A stretch of 64,000 nt of DNA from Microbacterium sp. SSM24. GTDB taxonomy: Bacteria; Actinomycetota; Actinomycetes; Actinomycetales; Microbacteriaceae. The position numbers were made by a program, and so were the translations under genes. The stretch covers positions 2,108,001-2,172,000 of the forward strand of contig NZ_JAPDNQ010000001.1 in the NCBI RefSeq assembly GCF_025989145.1. Direction: 5' to 3'. Of the stretch, positions 34,883 to 43,857 are shown in pieces (position 1 is the first letter of the stretch; every line of letters starts with the position of its first letter). The notes beneath the pieces were generated by a model, which ran no database searches, was not told where the DNA came from, and saw nothing but the letters and a program-made list of their open reading frames with translations.

Positions 34883-35553
34883 GCGGAGCCTCCTTCCGTC
34901 GGTGCGGCCGCAGCCGCGGTGAGTTCGGGGTGTGCGGCCGGTGCCGCGAAAGAAAACAGCCGCTGGACGTGACGGGCGAGGATGTCGGTCTCGAGGTTGA
35001 CGCGCTCACCGGCGACGCGGGATCCGAGCGTGGTGGCGGTGAGGGTCTCCGGGATGAGCGAGACCTCGAACCAGTGCACGCCGTCAGCCGGTGCGGCCGG
35101 GCTCGCGTCGCTCACCGTGAGCGAGACGCCGTCCACGGCGATCGAGCCCTTGTCGACCACGAGCGGTGCGAGGTCGGCGGGCAGCGCGATGCGCAGCACA
35201 CGCCACTGCGCGCCCGGACGCACCTCGAGCACCTCGCCGGTGCCGTCGATGTGGCCCTGCACGATGTGGCCGCCGAGACGTCCGTGAGCGACGGTGGCCC
35301 GCTCGAGGTTGACGACGCGACCGGCTGCGACGCCGTCGAGCGTCGACATGTCGAGCGTCTGGAGCATGACGTCGGCCGTGAACCAGTCCGGCCCCTGGTC
35401 GACGACCGTGAGGCACACGCCGCTGACCGAGATGGAGTCGCCGTGCGCGGCATCCGATACCGCCTTCGGTGCGCGCACGGTGAGCCGTACGCCGTCACCC
35501 GAGGGCTCGACCGCGGTGATTTCGCCGATCTCCTCGACGATTCCGGTGAACAT
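34879..35553 (-). CDS. ribE: Riboflavin synthase alpha chain
   Basis: A 224-residue protein made of two lumazine-binding repeats. The family start is MFTGIVEEIGEI; the first barrel has SISVSGVCLTVV and LERATVAHGRLGGHIVQGHIDGTGEV, the second SIAVDGVSLTVSDAS and NLETDILARHVQRL. It dismutates two lumazines to riboflavin. The ATG overlaps the ribD stop by one base (TGATG). The C-terminus after residue 200 is an Ala/Pro-rich tail. Confidence 0.95.
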   Translation of the reverse strand: MFTGIVEEIGEITAVEPSGDGVRLTVRAPKAVSDAAHGDSISVSGVCLTVVDQGPDWFTADVMLQTLDMSTLDGVAAGRVVNLERATVAHGRLGGHIVQGHIDGTGEVLEVRPGAQWRVLRIALPADLAPLVVDKGSIAVDGVSLTVSDASPAAPADGVHWFEVSLIPETLTATTLGSRVAGERVNLETDILARHVQRLFSFAAPAAHPELTAAAAAPTEGGSA

Positions 35554-36578
35554 CAGCTGTCTCCTTCGGTGGCGGGGAGGGCGACGAGAAGCAGGTCGTC
35601 GCCGAGTCGCTCGACGTCGGTGAGCGTGAGGCGCACGGCCTCTCCGATCGTGGTCACGCCGATGTCGCGCAGCGCGAGCAGGTCGCCGCCCAGCAGGGCC
35701 GGCGCGATGTAGACGAGGAATTCGTCGGCGACGCCGTCGCGCACGAACGAGGCGGCGACCGCGGGGCCGCCCTCGACGAACACGCGGTGAACCCCGCGGT
35801 CACGAAGGTCGGCGAGCGCCGTGCCGAGGTCGCCCGAGTACTGGACGAAGGCGAGCGGATGCCTCCGCACGGCCGCGTCGGCCGGCACGGCGCGCTCGCC
35901 CAGCACGACCGGAAGGGGCTGCGACGGGAAGAGTGCGCCGTCCTCGGTGCGGGCGGTCAGGGCCGGGTCGTCCGCGAGCAGCGTGCCGGTGCCGACGACG
36001 ATCGCGTCGGCCTGCGCTCGGCGACGGTGCACGTCGGCGCGCGCCGCGGGCCCGGTGATCCACTGGCTCGTGCCGTCGGATGCCGCTGCGCGGCCGTCGA
36101 GGCTCTGCGCCCACTTGACGGTGACGTGAGGGCGGCCGAGGCGCTGCACGGTCAGCCAGGAATCCAGAAGTTCGTGGGCCTCGTCGGCGAGGAGGCCGGA
36201 CTCGACGTCGACGCCCGCATCACGCAGGCGTTCGCCGCCGCCACTGGACCCCGGGTTCGGGTCGTCGATCGCGTAGAGGACGCGCGACACCCCCGCTTCG
36301 AGGAGCGCCTCCGCGCACGGGCCGGTGCGGCCGTGGTGGTTGCAGGGCTCGAGGGTGACGATCGCGGTCGCGCCGCGAGCCTCACCCGGCTGGAGCTGCG
36401 AGAGCGCGGCGACCTCGGCGTGCGGGGTGCCCGCACCGCGATGCCAGCCCTCGGCGATGATCTCGCCGGCGGGGGAGAGGAGCACGGCGCCGACCTGCGG
36501 GTTCACGCCCCGCGGGCCGCGCAGCGCCAGCGCGAGCGCGCGACGCATCGCGTCATGCTCTGCCGTGGTCGCCGTCAT
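35553..36578 (-). CDS. ribD: Bifunctional diaminohydroxyphosphoribosylaminopyrimidine deaminase / reductase
   Basis: A 341-residue fusion. The deaminase domain has the zinc motif GTPHAEVAAL and PCNHHGRTGPCAEALLEAGVSRV. The reductase domain has VTVKWAQSLDGRAAASDGTSQWITG and RRAQADAIVVGTGTLLADDPALTAR. First gene of the riboflavin operon, with GGAGGA before the ATG and the FMN riboswitch upstream. The spacing fits a riboswitch that controls the whole ribD-ribE-ribBA-ribH unit. Confidence 0.95.
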   Translation of the reverse strand: MTATTAEHDAMRRALALALRGPRGVNPQVGAVLLSPAGEIIAEGWHRGAGTPHAEVAALSQLQPGEARGATAIVTLEPCNHHGRTGPCAEALLEAGVSRVLYAIDDPNPGSSGGGERLRDAGVDVESGLLADEAHELLDSWLTVQRLGRPHVTVKWAQSLDGRAAASDGTSQWITGPAARADVHRRRAQADAIVVGTGTLLADDPALTARTEDGALFPSQPLPVVLGERAVPADAAVRRHPLAFVQYSGDLGTALADLRDRGVHRVFVEGGPAVAASFVRDGVADEFLVYIAPALLGGDLLALRDIGVTTIGEAVRLTLTDVERLGDDLLLVALPATEGDS

Positions 36579-36613
36579 CCGTGTCCTCCGTCTTCACCTC
36601 GCGGTGTACCGGG

Positions 36614-36802
36614 GCACGGGAAGCCGACGGCGCGCGTGGCGCCGCCCGTGCTGCCTCCCATCCGGACTAGCGACGATCTCTCGTCGCATCACCGTCGGTT
36701 CCGGATTTCCACCGGATCGGCCGCGGCGGCATCCGATCGGATGCTGATGCCTTGGCTCGCGGACTGTCACCGCCGGTTCGGATTCTCACCGACCCCGGAG
36801 CA
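36614..36802 (-). promoter_or_regulatory. FMN riboswitch (RFN element) with expression hairpin and promoter
   Basis: Read on the minus strand from 36802 to 36652, the conserved RFN blocks are GGGGTCGGTGAGAATCCG, CCGGCGGTGACAGTCCGCGA, ATCCGGTGGAAATCCGGAA, CGACGGT and AGTCCGGATGGGAGGCAG. They match the aptamer core that binds FMN. Immediately 3', GCACGGG (complement of 36645-36651) pairs with CCCGTGC (complement of 36614-36620) around an inner GGCGCC stem, the probable switching hairpin, about 35 nt before ribD. TACAAT (complement of 36817-36822) is a -10 box just upstream of the aptamer. Confidence 0.92.
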
Positions 36803-36873
36803 CGTTGATGCTCTCGATTGTAGTCAACGCCCACGACGCGGGTTCATTCCATGTCGGCGAATGAACCGGAGCG

Positions 36874-37842
36874 TCAGTCGGTGAGGGCGCGGGCGACCGC
36901 CTCGTCCACCACGAGGTCTGTCGCGAGCCCTGCGGCCAGGGCGCCGCGCAGGCTGTCGACCTTCGAGACGCCGGACACGACGCACAGCCGCCGCGGGACC
37001 CGGCGCAGCACGTCGAACTGGGGACCGGTCGCGCGCTCGTTGAGCGGGATGCGGTCGCTCGTGCCGTCGGCGCGGAAGAACACCGTCGCGACGTCGCCGA
37101 CCACCCCCGCCGCCTCGAGTGCGGCGAGCTCCTGCGCTTCGAGGTAGCCGCCGGAGTAGACGTGGCTCGGCACGCGCGACCCGGCAGAGCCGGTGCTGAA
37201 CACCACGAGGTCCATCGCCGCGTGCATCTCGAGGATGCGGCGTGTGCTGCGCTCCCGCCACATCGCGTGCTTGGTCCGCGGATCGTCGAAGAACGCCGGC
37301 ACGGGGAACTGCTGGGCGCTGCCGCCGTACGCGCCGGCGAAGCGGCTCAGGATCTCGCTGGCGTAGAGGAGGCCCGTGGTGTGGGTGTTGCCCGAACCGT
37401 TGAGCTGCACGAACGTCGCTCCGTGAACGGGCTTGGGCACGAGGCGCCGGCTCACCGCCGCCGTCGTCGAGCCCCACGCGACGCCGATCGTCATGTCGGC
37501 CTGCACGAGCTCGTTCAGCAGATGCGCGGCTGCCACGGAGACCCGTTCGAGTCGCTCCACCTCGCTCGCGTCGTCGGGCACCGGCACCACCTGCGCCGTC
37601 ACGCCGAACCGCTCCGCGAGGTGCTCCTCGAGCAGTTGCGGGGCGCCGAAGGGGGAGCGGATGCGTATGTCGACGATCCCCGTCGCCCGCGCGTGGGTGA
37701 GCAGCCTCGACACGGTCGAACGCGAGGTCCTGAGTTCTTGCGCGATGGCCTCCATCGTGCGGTCCTGCACGTAGTACAGGTGGGCGGCGGTGAGCGCGCG
37801 CTGCACGGTCCGAGGGTCGGCGGTGTCCTCCACGCGGGCCAT
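36874..37842 (-). CDS. SorC-family sugar-binding transcriptional regulator
   Basis: A 322-residue regulator with an N-terminal HTH (AAHLYYVQDRTMEAIAQELRTSRSTVSRLLTHARATGIVDIRI) and a C-terminal SorC/DeoR-type sugar-phosphate domain (TIGVAWGSTTAAVSRRL and GVSKVDSLRGALAAGLATDLVVDEAVARAL). The ATG at 37842 follows AAGG at short range; the frame stays open upstream without family similarity. It is divergent from glpD, and a palindrome between them is a likely operator, so it probably controls glycerol use, perhaps sensing glycerol 3-phosphate. Confidence 0.85.
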   Translation of the reverse strand: MARVEDTADPRTVQRALTAAHLYYVQDRTMEAIAQELRTSRSTVSRLLTHARATGIVDIRIRSPFGAPQLLEEHLAERFGVTAQVVPVPDDASEVERLERVSVAAAHLLNELVQADMTIGVAWGSTTAAVSRRLVPKPVHGATFVQLNGSGNTHTTGLLYASEILSRFAGAYGGSAQQFPVPAFFDDPRTKHAMWRERSTRRILEMHAAMDLVVFSTGSAGSRVPSHVYSGGYLEAQELAALEAAGVVGDVATVFFRADGTSDRIPLNERATGPQFDVLRRVPRRLCVVSGVSKVDSLRGALAAGLATDLVVDEAVARALTD

Positions 37843-37845
37843 CCT

Positions 37846-37859
37846 TGCACATATGTGCA
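37846..37859. promoter_or_regulatory. Perfect 14-bp palindrome between the SorC gene and glpD
   Basis: TGCACATATGTGCA is self-complementary over all 14 bases and lies 4 bp from the regulator ATG and 70 bp before glpD. A further half-site-like GTGCAAG occurs at 37866-37872. The location is right for autorepression of the regulator and control of glpD-glpK. Confidence 0.7.
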
Positions 37860-37929
37860 CTGAGCGTGCAAGAACGGCCAGGAGTGACATCATGGAGGCA
37901 CTTGCGAGCACACCACCACGGGGGAATCG

Positions 37930-39645
37930 ATGGCCGAGGGCACGACACGAGGATTCGACGCACTGAAGCGGCGCCCGTATGCGGACGTGCTCATCGTCGG
38001 CGGAGGGATCAACGGCCTGGCCACCTTCCGCGACCTCGCGATGCAGGGCGTCGACGTGGCGCTGGTCGAGCGCGACGACTTCATCAGCGGGGCATCCGCC
38101 GCCTCTTCGCACATGATCCACGGCGGCATCCGCTACCTCGAGAACGGCGAGTTCCGGCTCGTCCACGAGGCGGTCACCGAGCGCAACGGCCTCCTGCGGA
38201 TCGCCCCGCACTACGTGCGCCCGCTCCAGACGACCATTCCGATCTTCTCCACCTTCTCGGGTGTGCTCAGCGCGCCGCTGCGCTTCCTGCGCCACGGCGG
38301 CGGGAAGCACACCGAACGCGGCGCTGCGCTCATCAAGATCGGCCTCGTCATCTACGACTCGTTCTCCCGCGGAGGCGGGCGCGTCCCGCGCCACACCTTC
38401 CGTGGCCGAAAGCGCTCGCTGCACGATCTCCCCGAGCTCAACCCCGGCGTGAAATACACCGCCACGTACTGGGATGCCTCGCTCCACGACCCCGAGCGGC
38501 TCGCGATCGACGTGCTCCGCGACGGGCGCGCGGCCGGCGGCGACCAGGCCCGAGCCGCGAACTACACCGCCGCCGCAGGCACGCAGGACGGCAAGGTGGT
38601 GCTGCGCGACCTCCTCACCGGCGAAGAGCTGCCGTTCGCGGCATCCGTCGTCATCAACGCCTCAGGACCCTGGACCGACCTCACGAACTTCGCCCTCGGT
38701 GACCCGACGCGCTACATGGGCGGCACCAAGGGCTCGCACATCGTGCTCGACCACCCCGAGCTGCTGGCCGCGACCGGCGGGCGAGAGCTGTTCTTCGAGA
38801 ACGCCGACGGCCGCATCGTGCTCATCTACCCCCTCAAGGGGCGCGTGCTGGTGGGTACCACGGACCTCGAGCACGACATGAGCGACCCGATCGTGTGCAC
38901 CGAGCCCGAGGTCGACTACTTCATCGACCTCATCGGCCAGGTCCTCCCGCGCATCACCGTGGACCGCTCGCAGATCGTGTACCGGTTCTCGGGGGTGCGG
39001 CCCCTTCCAGGACACGGAGACGTGGCGCCCGGCTTCGTCTCGCGCGACTACCGCGTCGAGTCCGCGCCGCTCGTGGGCGGCGACACCACCGTGCTCACGC
39101 TCGTCGGGGGCAAGTGGACAACATTCCGGGCGTCGGCCGAGCACCTCGCCGATCGCGCGCTGGAACTGCTGGCCCGCCCGCGCCGCCGCTCCACCAAGGG
39201 CGTCGCGATCGGCGGCGGCAAGGGATTCCCGACGACGGAGCGCGCGCGGCAGCAGTGGATCGCCGGTCATTCGGAGGGCCTGCCGGCGGCGCGCGTCGCC
39301 ACGCTCCTCGACCGCTACGGGACGGTAGCGATCACGGTGATCTCCGCGATCGCCGCGGACCCGTCCGACGCGGAGCTCGCGCACCTGCCCGGATACAGCA
39401 CCGCTGAGCTGCGCCACCTCGCGGTGACGGAGGACGTCGTGCACCTCGCCGACCTGCTGATGCGGCGTACGAGCATCGCGTTCGTCGGGTCGGCCTCCGA
39501 GGCCGCAGTGGCCGAGATCGCCTCCGCGGTGGCACCCGTCCTCGGCTGGGACGCCGCTCGTGTCGCCGTCGAGGTCGAGCGAGGACTCGACCGCGTGCAC
39601 GCCGCCGATCCGACGTGGGCCGCGGCATCCGCCGCCTCGCGATAA
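37930..39645 (+). CDS. glpD: Aerobic glycerol-3-phosphate dehydrogenase
   Basis: A 571-residue FAD enzyme that oxidises sn-glycerol 3-phosphate to dihydroxyacetone phosphate and passes electrons to quinone. FAD site ADVLIVGGGINGLATFRDLAMQGVDVALVERDDF, then GASAASSHMIHGGIRYLE, and the C-terminal GGKWTTFRASAEHLADRAL. Membrane association is peripheral. GGGGGAAT precedes the ATG. glpK follows 72 bp later on the same strand; no glpF channel gene is present in the window. Confidence 0.95.
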   Translation: MAEGTTRGFDALKRRPYADVLIVGGGINGLATFRDLAMQGVDVALVERDDFISGASAASSHMIHGGIRYLENGEFRLVHEAVTERNGLLRIAPHYVRPLQTTIPIFSTFSGVLSAPLRFLRHGGGKHTERGAALIKIGLVIYDSFSRGGGRVPRHTFRGRKRSLHDLPELNPGVKYTATYWDASLHDPERLAIDVLRDGRAAGGDQARAANYTAAAGTQDGKVVLRDLLTGEELPFAASVVINASGPWTDLTNFALGDPTRYMGGTKGSHIVLDHPELLAATGGRELFFENADGRIVLIYPLKGRVLVGTTDLEHDMSDPIVCTEPEVDYFIDLIGQVLPRITVDRSQIVYRFSGVRPLPGHGDVAPGFVSRDYRVESAPLVGGDTTVLTLVGGKWTTFRASAEHLADRALELLARPRRRSTKGVAIGGGKGFPTTERARQQWIAGHSEGLPAARVATLLDRYGTVAITVISAIAADPSDAELAHLPGYSTAELRHLAVTEDVVHLADLLMRRTSIAFVGSASEAAVAEIASAVAPVLGWDAARVAVEVERGLDRVHAADPTWAAASAASR

Positions 39646-39717
39646 CCTGACCGCAGCCCGGGGCGACGACCCCCGGGCACCGTGCGGGCGGCGATGCCCG
39701 CGAGGAAGGAGCCGGCG

Positions 39718-41256
39718 TTGGCCGATCACGTTCTGGCGATCGATCAGGGGACCACGTCGACCCGGGCGATCGTCTTCGATCCCGCCGGCGCGGTCGTGTC
39801 GGTCTCGCAGCGCGAGCACGAGCAGATCTTCCCCAAGGCGGGCTGGGTCGAGCACGATCCGGTCGAGATCTGGACGAACACCGAGTGGGTGATCGCGTCG
39901 TGCCTGTCGCGGGCCGGGGTCGCGGCATCCGACATCGCCGCGGTCGGGGTGACGAATCAACGCGAGACCGCCGTGGTGTGGGACCGCCGCACCGGCCGGC
40001 CCGTGCACAACGCGATCGTGTGGCAGGACACCCGCACCCAGCCGCGGATCGACGAGCTCGCCGCGGACGGCGGCACAGGGCGGTTCGCCGAATCGACGGG
40101 TCTGCCGCTGGCGACCTACTTCTCGGCGTCGAAGGTCGCCTGGATCCTCGACAACGTGCCGGGGGCGAGGGATGCCGCGCAGGCCGGAGATCTCGTGTTC
40201 GGCACCACCGACACGTGGGTGATCTGGAACCTCACCGGCGGCGCCCGTGGCGGCATCCACGTCACCGACGTCACCAACGCCTCCCGCACGCTGCTGATGG
40301 ACCTGCGCACCCTCGACTGGTCCGACGAGCTGCTGGCCGTGTGGGGGATCCCGCGATCGATGATGCCCGCGATCCGGTCGTCGTCCGAGGTCGTCGGCAC
40401 GACGCAGCTGCCGGATGTGCTGCACGGCACGCCCATCGCCGGCATCCTCGGCGACCAGCAGGCGGCCACCTTCGGCCAGGCGGCGTTCGAGGCCGGCGAG
40501 TCGAAGAACACGTACGGCACCGGCAACTTCCTGCTCGTCAACACCGGCACCGACATCGTGCGCTCCGACAGCGGGCTCATCACGACCGTCGCCTACCGCT
40601 GCGGCGACGAGCCCGCGCGCTATGCCCTCGAGGGCTCGATCGCCGTCACGGGGTCGCTCGTGCAGTGGCTGCGTGACAACCTCGGGATCATCCAGCGATC
40701 CGAAGACGTCGAGACCCTCGCCGCCACCGTCGACGACAACGGCGGCGCCTACTTCGTCCCCGCGTTCTCGGGCCTCTACGCGCCGTACTGGCGTCCTGAC
40801 GCGCGTGGCGCGCTCGTCGGGATGACCAGGTACGTGAACAAGGCGCACATCGCGCGCGCGGCGCTCGAGTCGACGGCCTTCCAGACCCGCGACGTGATCG
40901 AGGCGGTCGTCGCCGACACCGGCCGCGACCTCGACGAGCTGCGCGTCGACGGCGGCATGACCCGCAATGACACCCTCATGCAGTTCCAGGCCGACATCCT
41001 CGGCATCCCCGTCGTGCGACCGAAGGTGGTCGAGACCACCGCGCTCGGTGCCGCCTACGCGGCAGGCCTCGCCACCGGCGTGTGGACCGGCCGCGAGACG
41101 CTGCGCGCGCACTGGCAGGAGGACGTGCGGTTCGAGCCGCGCATGCCCGAGGATGAGCGCGAACGCCGGTACCGCCTGTGGCAGAAGGCCGTGTCGAAGT
41201 CGCTCGACTGGGTGGACGACGACGCCCGCACGCTCATGGGCACGACCGGCCGGTAG
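39718..41256 (+). CDS. glpK: Glycerol kinase
   Basis: A 512-residue FGGY kinase making glycerol 3-phosphate from glycerol and ATP. N-terminal [20 protein letters not shown], then [31 protein letters not shown] and the C-terminal [45 protein letters not shown] are family signatures. The TTG at 39718 is favoured because AAGGA (39706-39710) is 7 nt upstream; an ATG at 39694 would add eight residues that other glycerol kinases lack. Its stop is only 2 bp from the opposing glycosylase stop. Confidence 0.95.
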   Translation: MADHVLAIDQGTTSTRAIVFDPAGAVVSVSQREHEQIFPKAGWVEHDPVEIWTNTEWVIASCLSRAGVAASDIAAVGVTNQRETAVVWDRRTGRPVHNAIVWQDTRTQPRIDELAADGGTGRFAESTGLPLATYFSASKVAWILDNVPGARDAAQAGDLVFGTTDTWVIWNLTGGARGGIHVTDVTNASRTLLMDLRTLDWSDELLAVWGIPRSMMPAIRSSSEVVGTTQLPDVLHGTPIAGILGDQQAATFGQAAFEAGESKNTYGTGNFLLVNTGTDIVRSDSGLITTVAYRCGDEPARYALEGSIAVTGSLVQWLRDNLGIIQRSEDVETLAATVDDNGGAYFVPAFSGLYAPYWRPDARGALVGMTRYVNKAHIARAALESTAFQTRDVIEAVVADTGRDLDELRVDGGMTRNDTLMQFQADILGIPVVRPKVVETTALGAAYAAGLATGVWTGRETLRAHWQEDVRFEPRMPEDERERRYRLWQKAVSKSLDWVDDDARTLMGTTGR

Positions 41257-41258
41257 CT

Positions 41259-42131
41259 CTACTTCAGCAGGCGCGACAGCCGGCGGTCCGCGAGGATCTT
41301 GCCGCCGGTCTGGCACGTCGGGCAGTACTCGAGCGAGTTGTCGGCGAAGAACACGCTGCGCACTTCGTCGCCGCACACCGGGCATGTCTGGCCGCGTCGG
41401 CCGTGGACCTTCATTCCCCGCCGTTTGGCGTCCTTGAGTTCTGCAGGAGGCTTGCCGGATGCCTCGGCCACGGCCTCGGTCAGCGTCTCGGTCATCGCCT
41501 GGAACAGCCGGTCGATGTCGGCATCGTCGAGCGTGGACGCGAGGGCGTAGGGCGACATCTTCGCGGCGTGCAGGATCTCGTCGGAGTAGGCGTTGCCGAC
41601 CCCGGCGATCGTGGCCTGGTCTCGCAGGACGCCCTTGATCTGCGTGCGTCGCCCCGCCAGCAGGCCGGCGAGGGTGTCGCGCGTGAAGGCGGCATCGAGC
41701 GGATCCGGACCGAGCCGTGCGATGCCGGGGACATCGGCCGAGTCGCGCACGACGTAGACAGCGAGCGACTTCTTCGTGCCCGCCTCGGTGAGGTCGAATC
41801 CCGAGCCGTCCGACAGCGCGACCCGCAGGGCGATCGGCGTCTTGCCCGGCCGGATCAGGGTCGTGGGCAGCTGATCGTAGAACCGGAGCCAGCCGGCCTT
41901 CGCCAGGTGGAACACCAGGTGAGCGTCACCCGCCGGCCCGGTCGTCGCGAGGTCGACGAACTTGCCGTGGCGTGCCACCGCATCGATGCGCGCACCCTTC
42001 AGCGCGTCGACCGGTGGATCGTACGTCTTGAGCGCGGCGATGTTCGCAACCATGACGCGAGTCACCTCGAGGCCGATGACACGTCCGCGGAGGAACTCGA
42101 CCAGTCCCTGCACCTCGGGCATCTCGGGCAT
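41259..42131 (-). CDS. Fpg/Nei-family DNA glycosylase/AP lyase
   Basis: A 290-residue base-excision repair enzyme. The ATG at 42131 gives MPEMPEVQGLVEFLRG, placing proline as residue 2, the catalytic nucleophile after Met removal. The helix-two-turn-helix GVGNAYSDEILHAAKMSPYAL and the C-terminal zinc finger CPVCGDEVRSVFFADNSLEYCPTCQTGG (four cysteines) are intact. N-terminus MPEMPEV resembles Nei-like/Fpg proteins; I cannot decide between oxidised purine and pyrimidine specificity. An ATG three codons upstream (42140) is rejected because it would bury the catalytic proline. Confidence 0.9.
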   Translation of the reverse strand: MPEMPEVQGLVEFLRGRVIGLEVTRVMVANIAALKTYDPPVDALKGARIDAVARHGKFVDLATTGPAGDAHLVFHLAKAGWLRFYDQLPTTLIRPGKTPIALRVALSDGSGFDLTEAGTKKSLAVYVVRDSADVPGIARLGPDPLDAAFTRDTLAGLLAGRRTQIKGVLRDQATIAGVGNAYSDEILHAAKMSPYALASTLDDADIDRLFQAMTETLTEAVAEASGKPPAELKDAKRRGMKVHGRRGQTCPVCGDEVRSVFFADNSLEYCPTCQTGGKILADRRLSRLLK

Positions 42132-42165
42132 GCGGCCCATCCTGCCACGCGGTGCGGACGCGAGG

Positions 42166-42732
42166 TCAGATTTCGAGGACCGGCCAGGGCTGCGGCATCC
42201 GGTCGTCGTCCTTCAGCAGCGCGGCGATCCAGCCGTCGTCGCGGTACTTCGCGTTCGCGAGCGCCATGCGCAGCAGACCCTCGTAGCGGAAGCCCAGCGC
42301 GCTCGCGACGCGCGCCGAGGCGACGTTCCCCACCACCGCGCGCCACTCGATGCGCGAGAGCGCGGGACCGTCGGCCGAGAAGCCCCAGTCGATCACCGCG
42401 TTCGCGGCCTCGCGCAGCCGGCCGCCGCCGCGGGAGTCCGGTGCCATCCAGAAGCCGATCTCGCCGTTGCCGTCGCCGTCCATGCGGTAGAGGCCGATCG
42501 TGCCGATGAGCCGGTCGTGCTCCCGGATGCCCCACGTCACGTGACGACCCTCGTCCCAATCCTTCGGGACACGTTCGACGAACTGCTCGGCATGGGTGCG
42601 CTCGTAGGGGAAGGGGACCGGGGTGTAGCGCTGGATGCCGGCATCCTGGCACGCCGCGAAGATCGCATCGACGTCCTCTTCGCGCGGGAGTGCGAGTTCG
42701 AGCCGGGGCGTGCGGAGGACGACAGGCTGCAT
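42166..42732 (-). CDS. GNAT-family N-acetyltransferase (RimJ/RimL-like)
   Basis: A 188-residue acetyltransferase of the RimJ type. LRTPRLELALPREEDVDAIFAACQDAGIQRYTPVPFPYERTHAEQFV is the usual N-terminus, GTIGLYRMDGDGNGEIGFWMAPDSRGGGRLREAANAVIDWGF contains the acetyl-CoA loop (in RGGGRL form), and NVASARVASALGFRYEGLLR the closing motif. The acceptor is unknown. TAGCCT (complement of about 42739-42744) lies 6 nt before the ATG, so it is probably leaderless. Confidence 0.88.
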   Translation of the reverse strand: MQPVVLRTPRLELALPREEDVDAIFAACQDAGIQRYTPVPFPYERTHAEQFVERVPKDWDEGRHVTWGIREHDRLIGTIGLYRMDGDGNGEIGFWMAPDSRGGGRLREAANAVIDWGFSADGPALSRIEWRAVVGNVASARVASALGFRYEGLLRMALANAKYRDDGWIAALLKDDDRMPQPWPVLEI

Positions 42733-42788
42733 CGGGCCAGGCTATCCCGGGCGGCGGGAGGGGAGGAGCTGGCTGCCGCAGCCGCCGC

Positions 42789-42885
42789 GTACCCAACTCA
42801 GGATCGGCCGAAGCAGGCCGGTCGTCGTGCCGGTGATTCACGGGCTGCCCGCAGCAGCGGACGCCGCCTCCTCCTGAGCACGGTA
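42789..42885. repeat. Degenerate ACTCAGGAT palindrome upstream of the DUF559 gene
   Basis: GTACCCAACTCAGGAT (from 42789) faces CTCCTGAGCACGGTAC (to 42885). The arms match at about 12 of 15 positions. They share the ACTCAGGA core and GTAC outer bases with the perfect inverted repeat at 43858-43940 on the other side of the DUF559 gene. Confidence 0.55.
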
Positions 42886-42980
42886 CGGCGACTCCTCCCC
42901 TGTCCTCGAGGTGCGTGAGCTTTCCACGGCCAGGCACGGTGCCGCGATGCGCCGGGAGCACGATCCGGGACCCTACCCGG

Positions 42981-43823
42981 ATGCGCTTCGACGTGTTCAG
43001 CCGTGCCGATCTCTTCCGAGAGGGGCATACTCGCAGGTCGATCCAGTCCGCGGTGCGTCGCGGCCTCTTGATCCATGCTCGCCGGGATCGCTATCTTCCC
43101 GCCGACGCTCCCGAGGCCCTGGTGCGTGCGGTTCGCGTCGGTGGTCGCCTCACATGCCTCTCGCTCCTGGCGTTGCTCGGCGTGTTCGTCCTCGAGAACC
43201 GCAGACTGCATGTCCATCTCGCCTACACCTCGAGCCGGCTCAGCTCACCGCACCATCGCGGGAGCCCTCTCGGCGGCGCCGCTCGACGCGGGCTCCGGCT
43301 CCACTGGATGTCGCTCGTCGACGAGTGTGCCGGCGGTGCTGTCGGTCTCGTGGACGCCCTCATCCACGCCGTTCTCTGCCAACCCCCTCGGGCCGCCGTC
43401 GCAACGCTCGACAGCGCGCTGAACCGAGGGCTGATCGACATCGCACAACTCGCGATGGTGTTCGCGGGACTCCCCGCGCGGTACTCGGCGCTCGCGCCAC
43501 TCGTCGACGGGCGTGCGGAATCCGGGCCCGAAACCCTCGTGCGGCTCATGGCGCGAGCGCTCGGATGCCATGTTGAGCTCCAAGTGACGTTCGAGGGGAT
43601 CGGTCGTGTGGACCTCGTGCTCGACGGCTGGTTGGTCGTCGAGTGCGACAGCAAGCAGTTTCATGCGAGTTGGGCGGCGCAGGCCAGGGATCGTGAGCGG
43701 GATGCTGCGCTCGCAGCTCTCGGCTACTCGACGTTGCGGCTCTCGGCAGCGATGGTCATGTACCGGCCCGAGTCGGTGCTCGCGGCTCTCCGCGGCCTGA
43801 TCGGCGCGCAGCGGATGTCCTGA
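42981..43823 (+). CDS. DUF559 (Vsr-like PD-(D/E)XK) protein with AbiEi-like N-terminal winged helix
   Basis: A 280-residue protein. Residues 1-70 (MRFDVFSRADLFREGHTRRSIQSAVRRGLLIHARRDRYLP) resemble the N-terminal winged-helix of AbiEi-type antitoxins, commonly fused in actinobacteria to a nuclease-like domain. Residues 190-280 contain PETLVRLMARALG, GRVDLVLDGWLVVECDSKQFH and an ARDRERDAALAALGYSTLRLS strand, the DUF559/very-short-patch-repair-like fold with D, E and H in the expected places. The ATG at 42981 is preferred over an earlier frame opening at 42915. Both flanks carry related palindromes. No partner toxin, methylase or helicase is adjacent. Confidence 0.75.
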   Translation: MRFDVFSRADLFREGHTRRSIQSAVRRGLLIHARRDRYLPADAPEALVRAVRVGGRLTCLSLLALLGVFVLENRRLHVHLAYTSSRLSSPHHRGSPLGGAARRGLRLHWMSLVDECAGGAVGLVDALIHAVLCQPPRAAVATLDSALNRGLIDIAQLAMVFAGLPARYSALAPLVDGRAESGPETLVRLMARALGCHVELQVTFEGIGRVDLVLDGWLVVECDSKQFHASWAAQARDRERDAALAALGYSTLRLSAAMVMYRPESVLAALRGLIGAQRMS

Positions 43824-43857
43824 GACACCAGTCGTCGCCCAGCCACCCGGGCGCCCC

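Noticed and set aside
38662..41385. A 907-codon open frame on the minus strand opposite glpD and glpK
   Set aside because: It is the antisense shadow of two well-recognised genes. Its translation is Arg/Gly/Asp/Val-rich low-complexity text with no domain, as expected for the complement of high-GC codons.
42981..43823. Type IV toxin-antitoxin (AbiE) system
   Set aside because: Only the winged-helix N-terminus resembles AbiEi; no AbiEii nucleotidyltransferase gene is adjacent and the C-terminus is nuclease-like.
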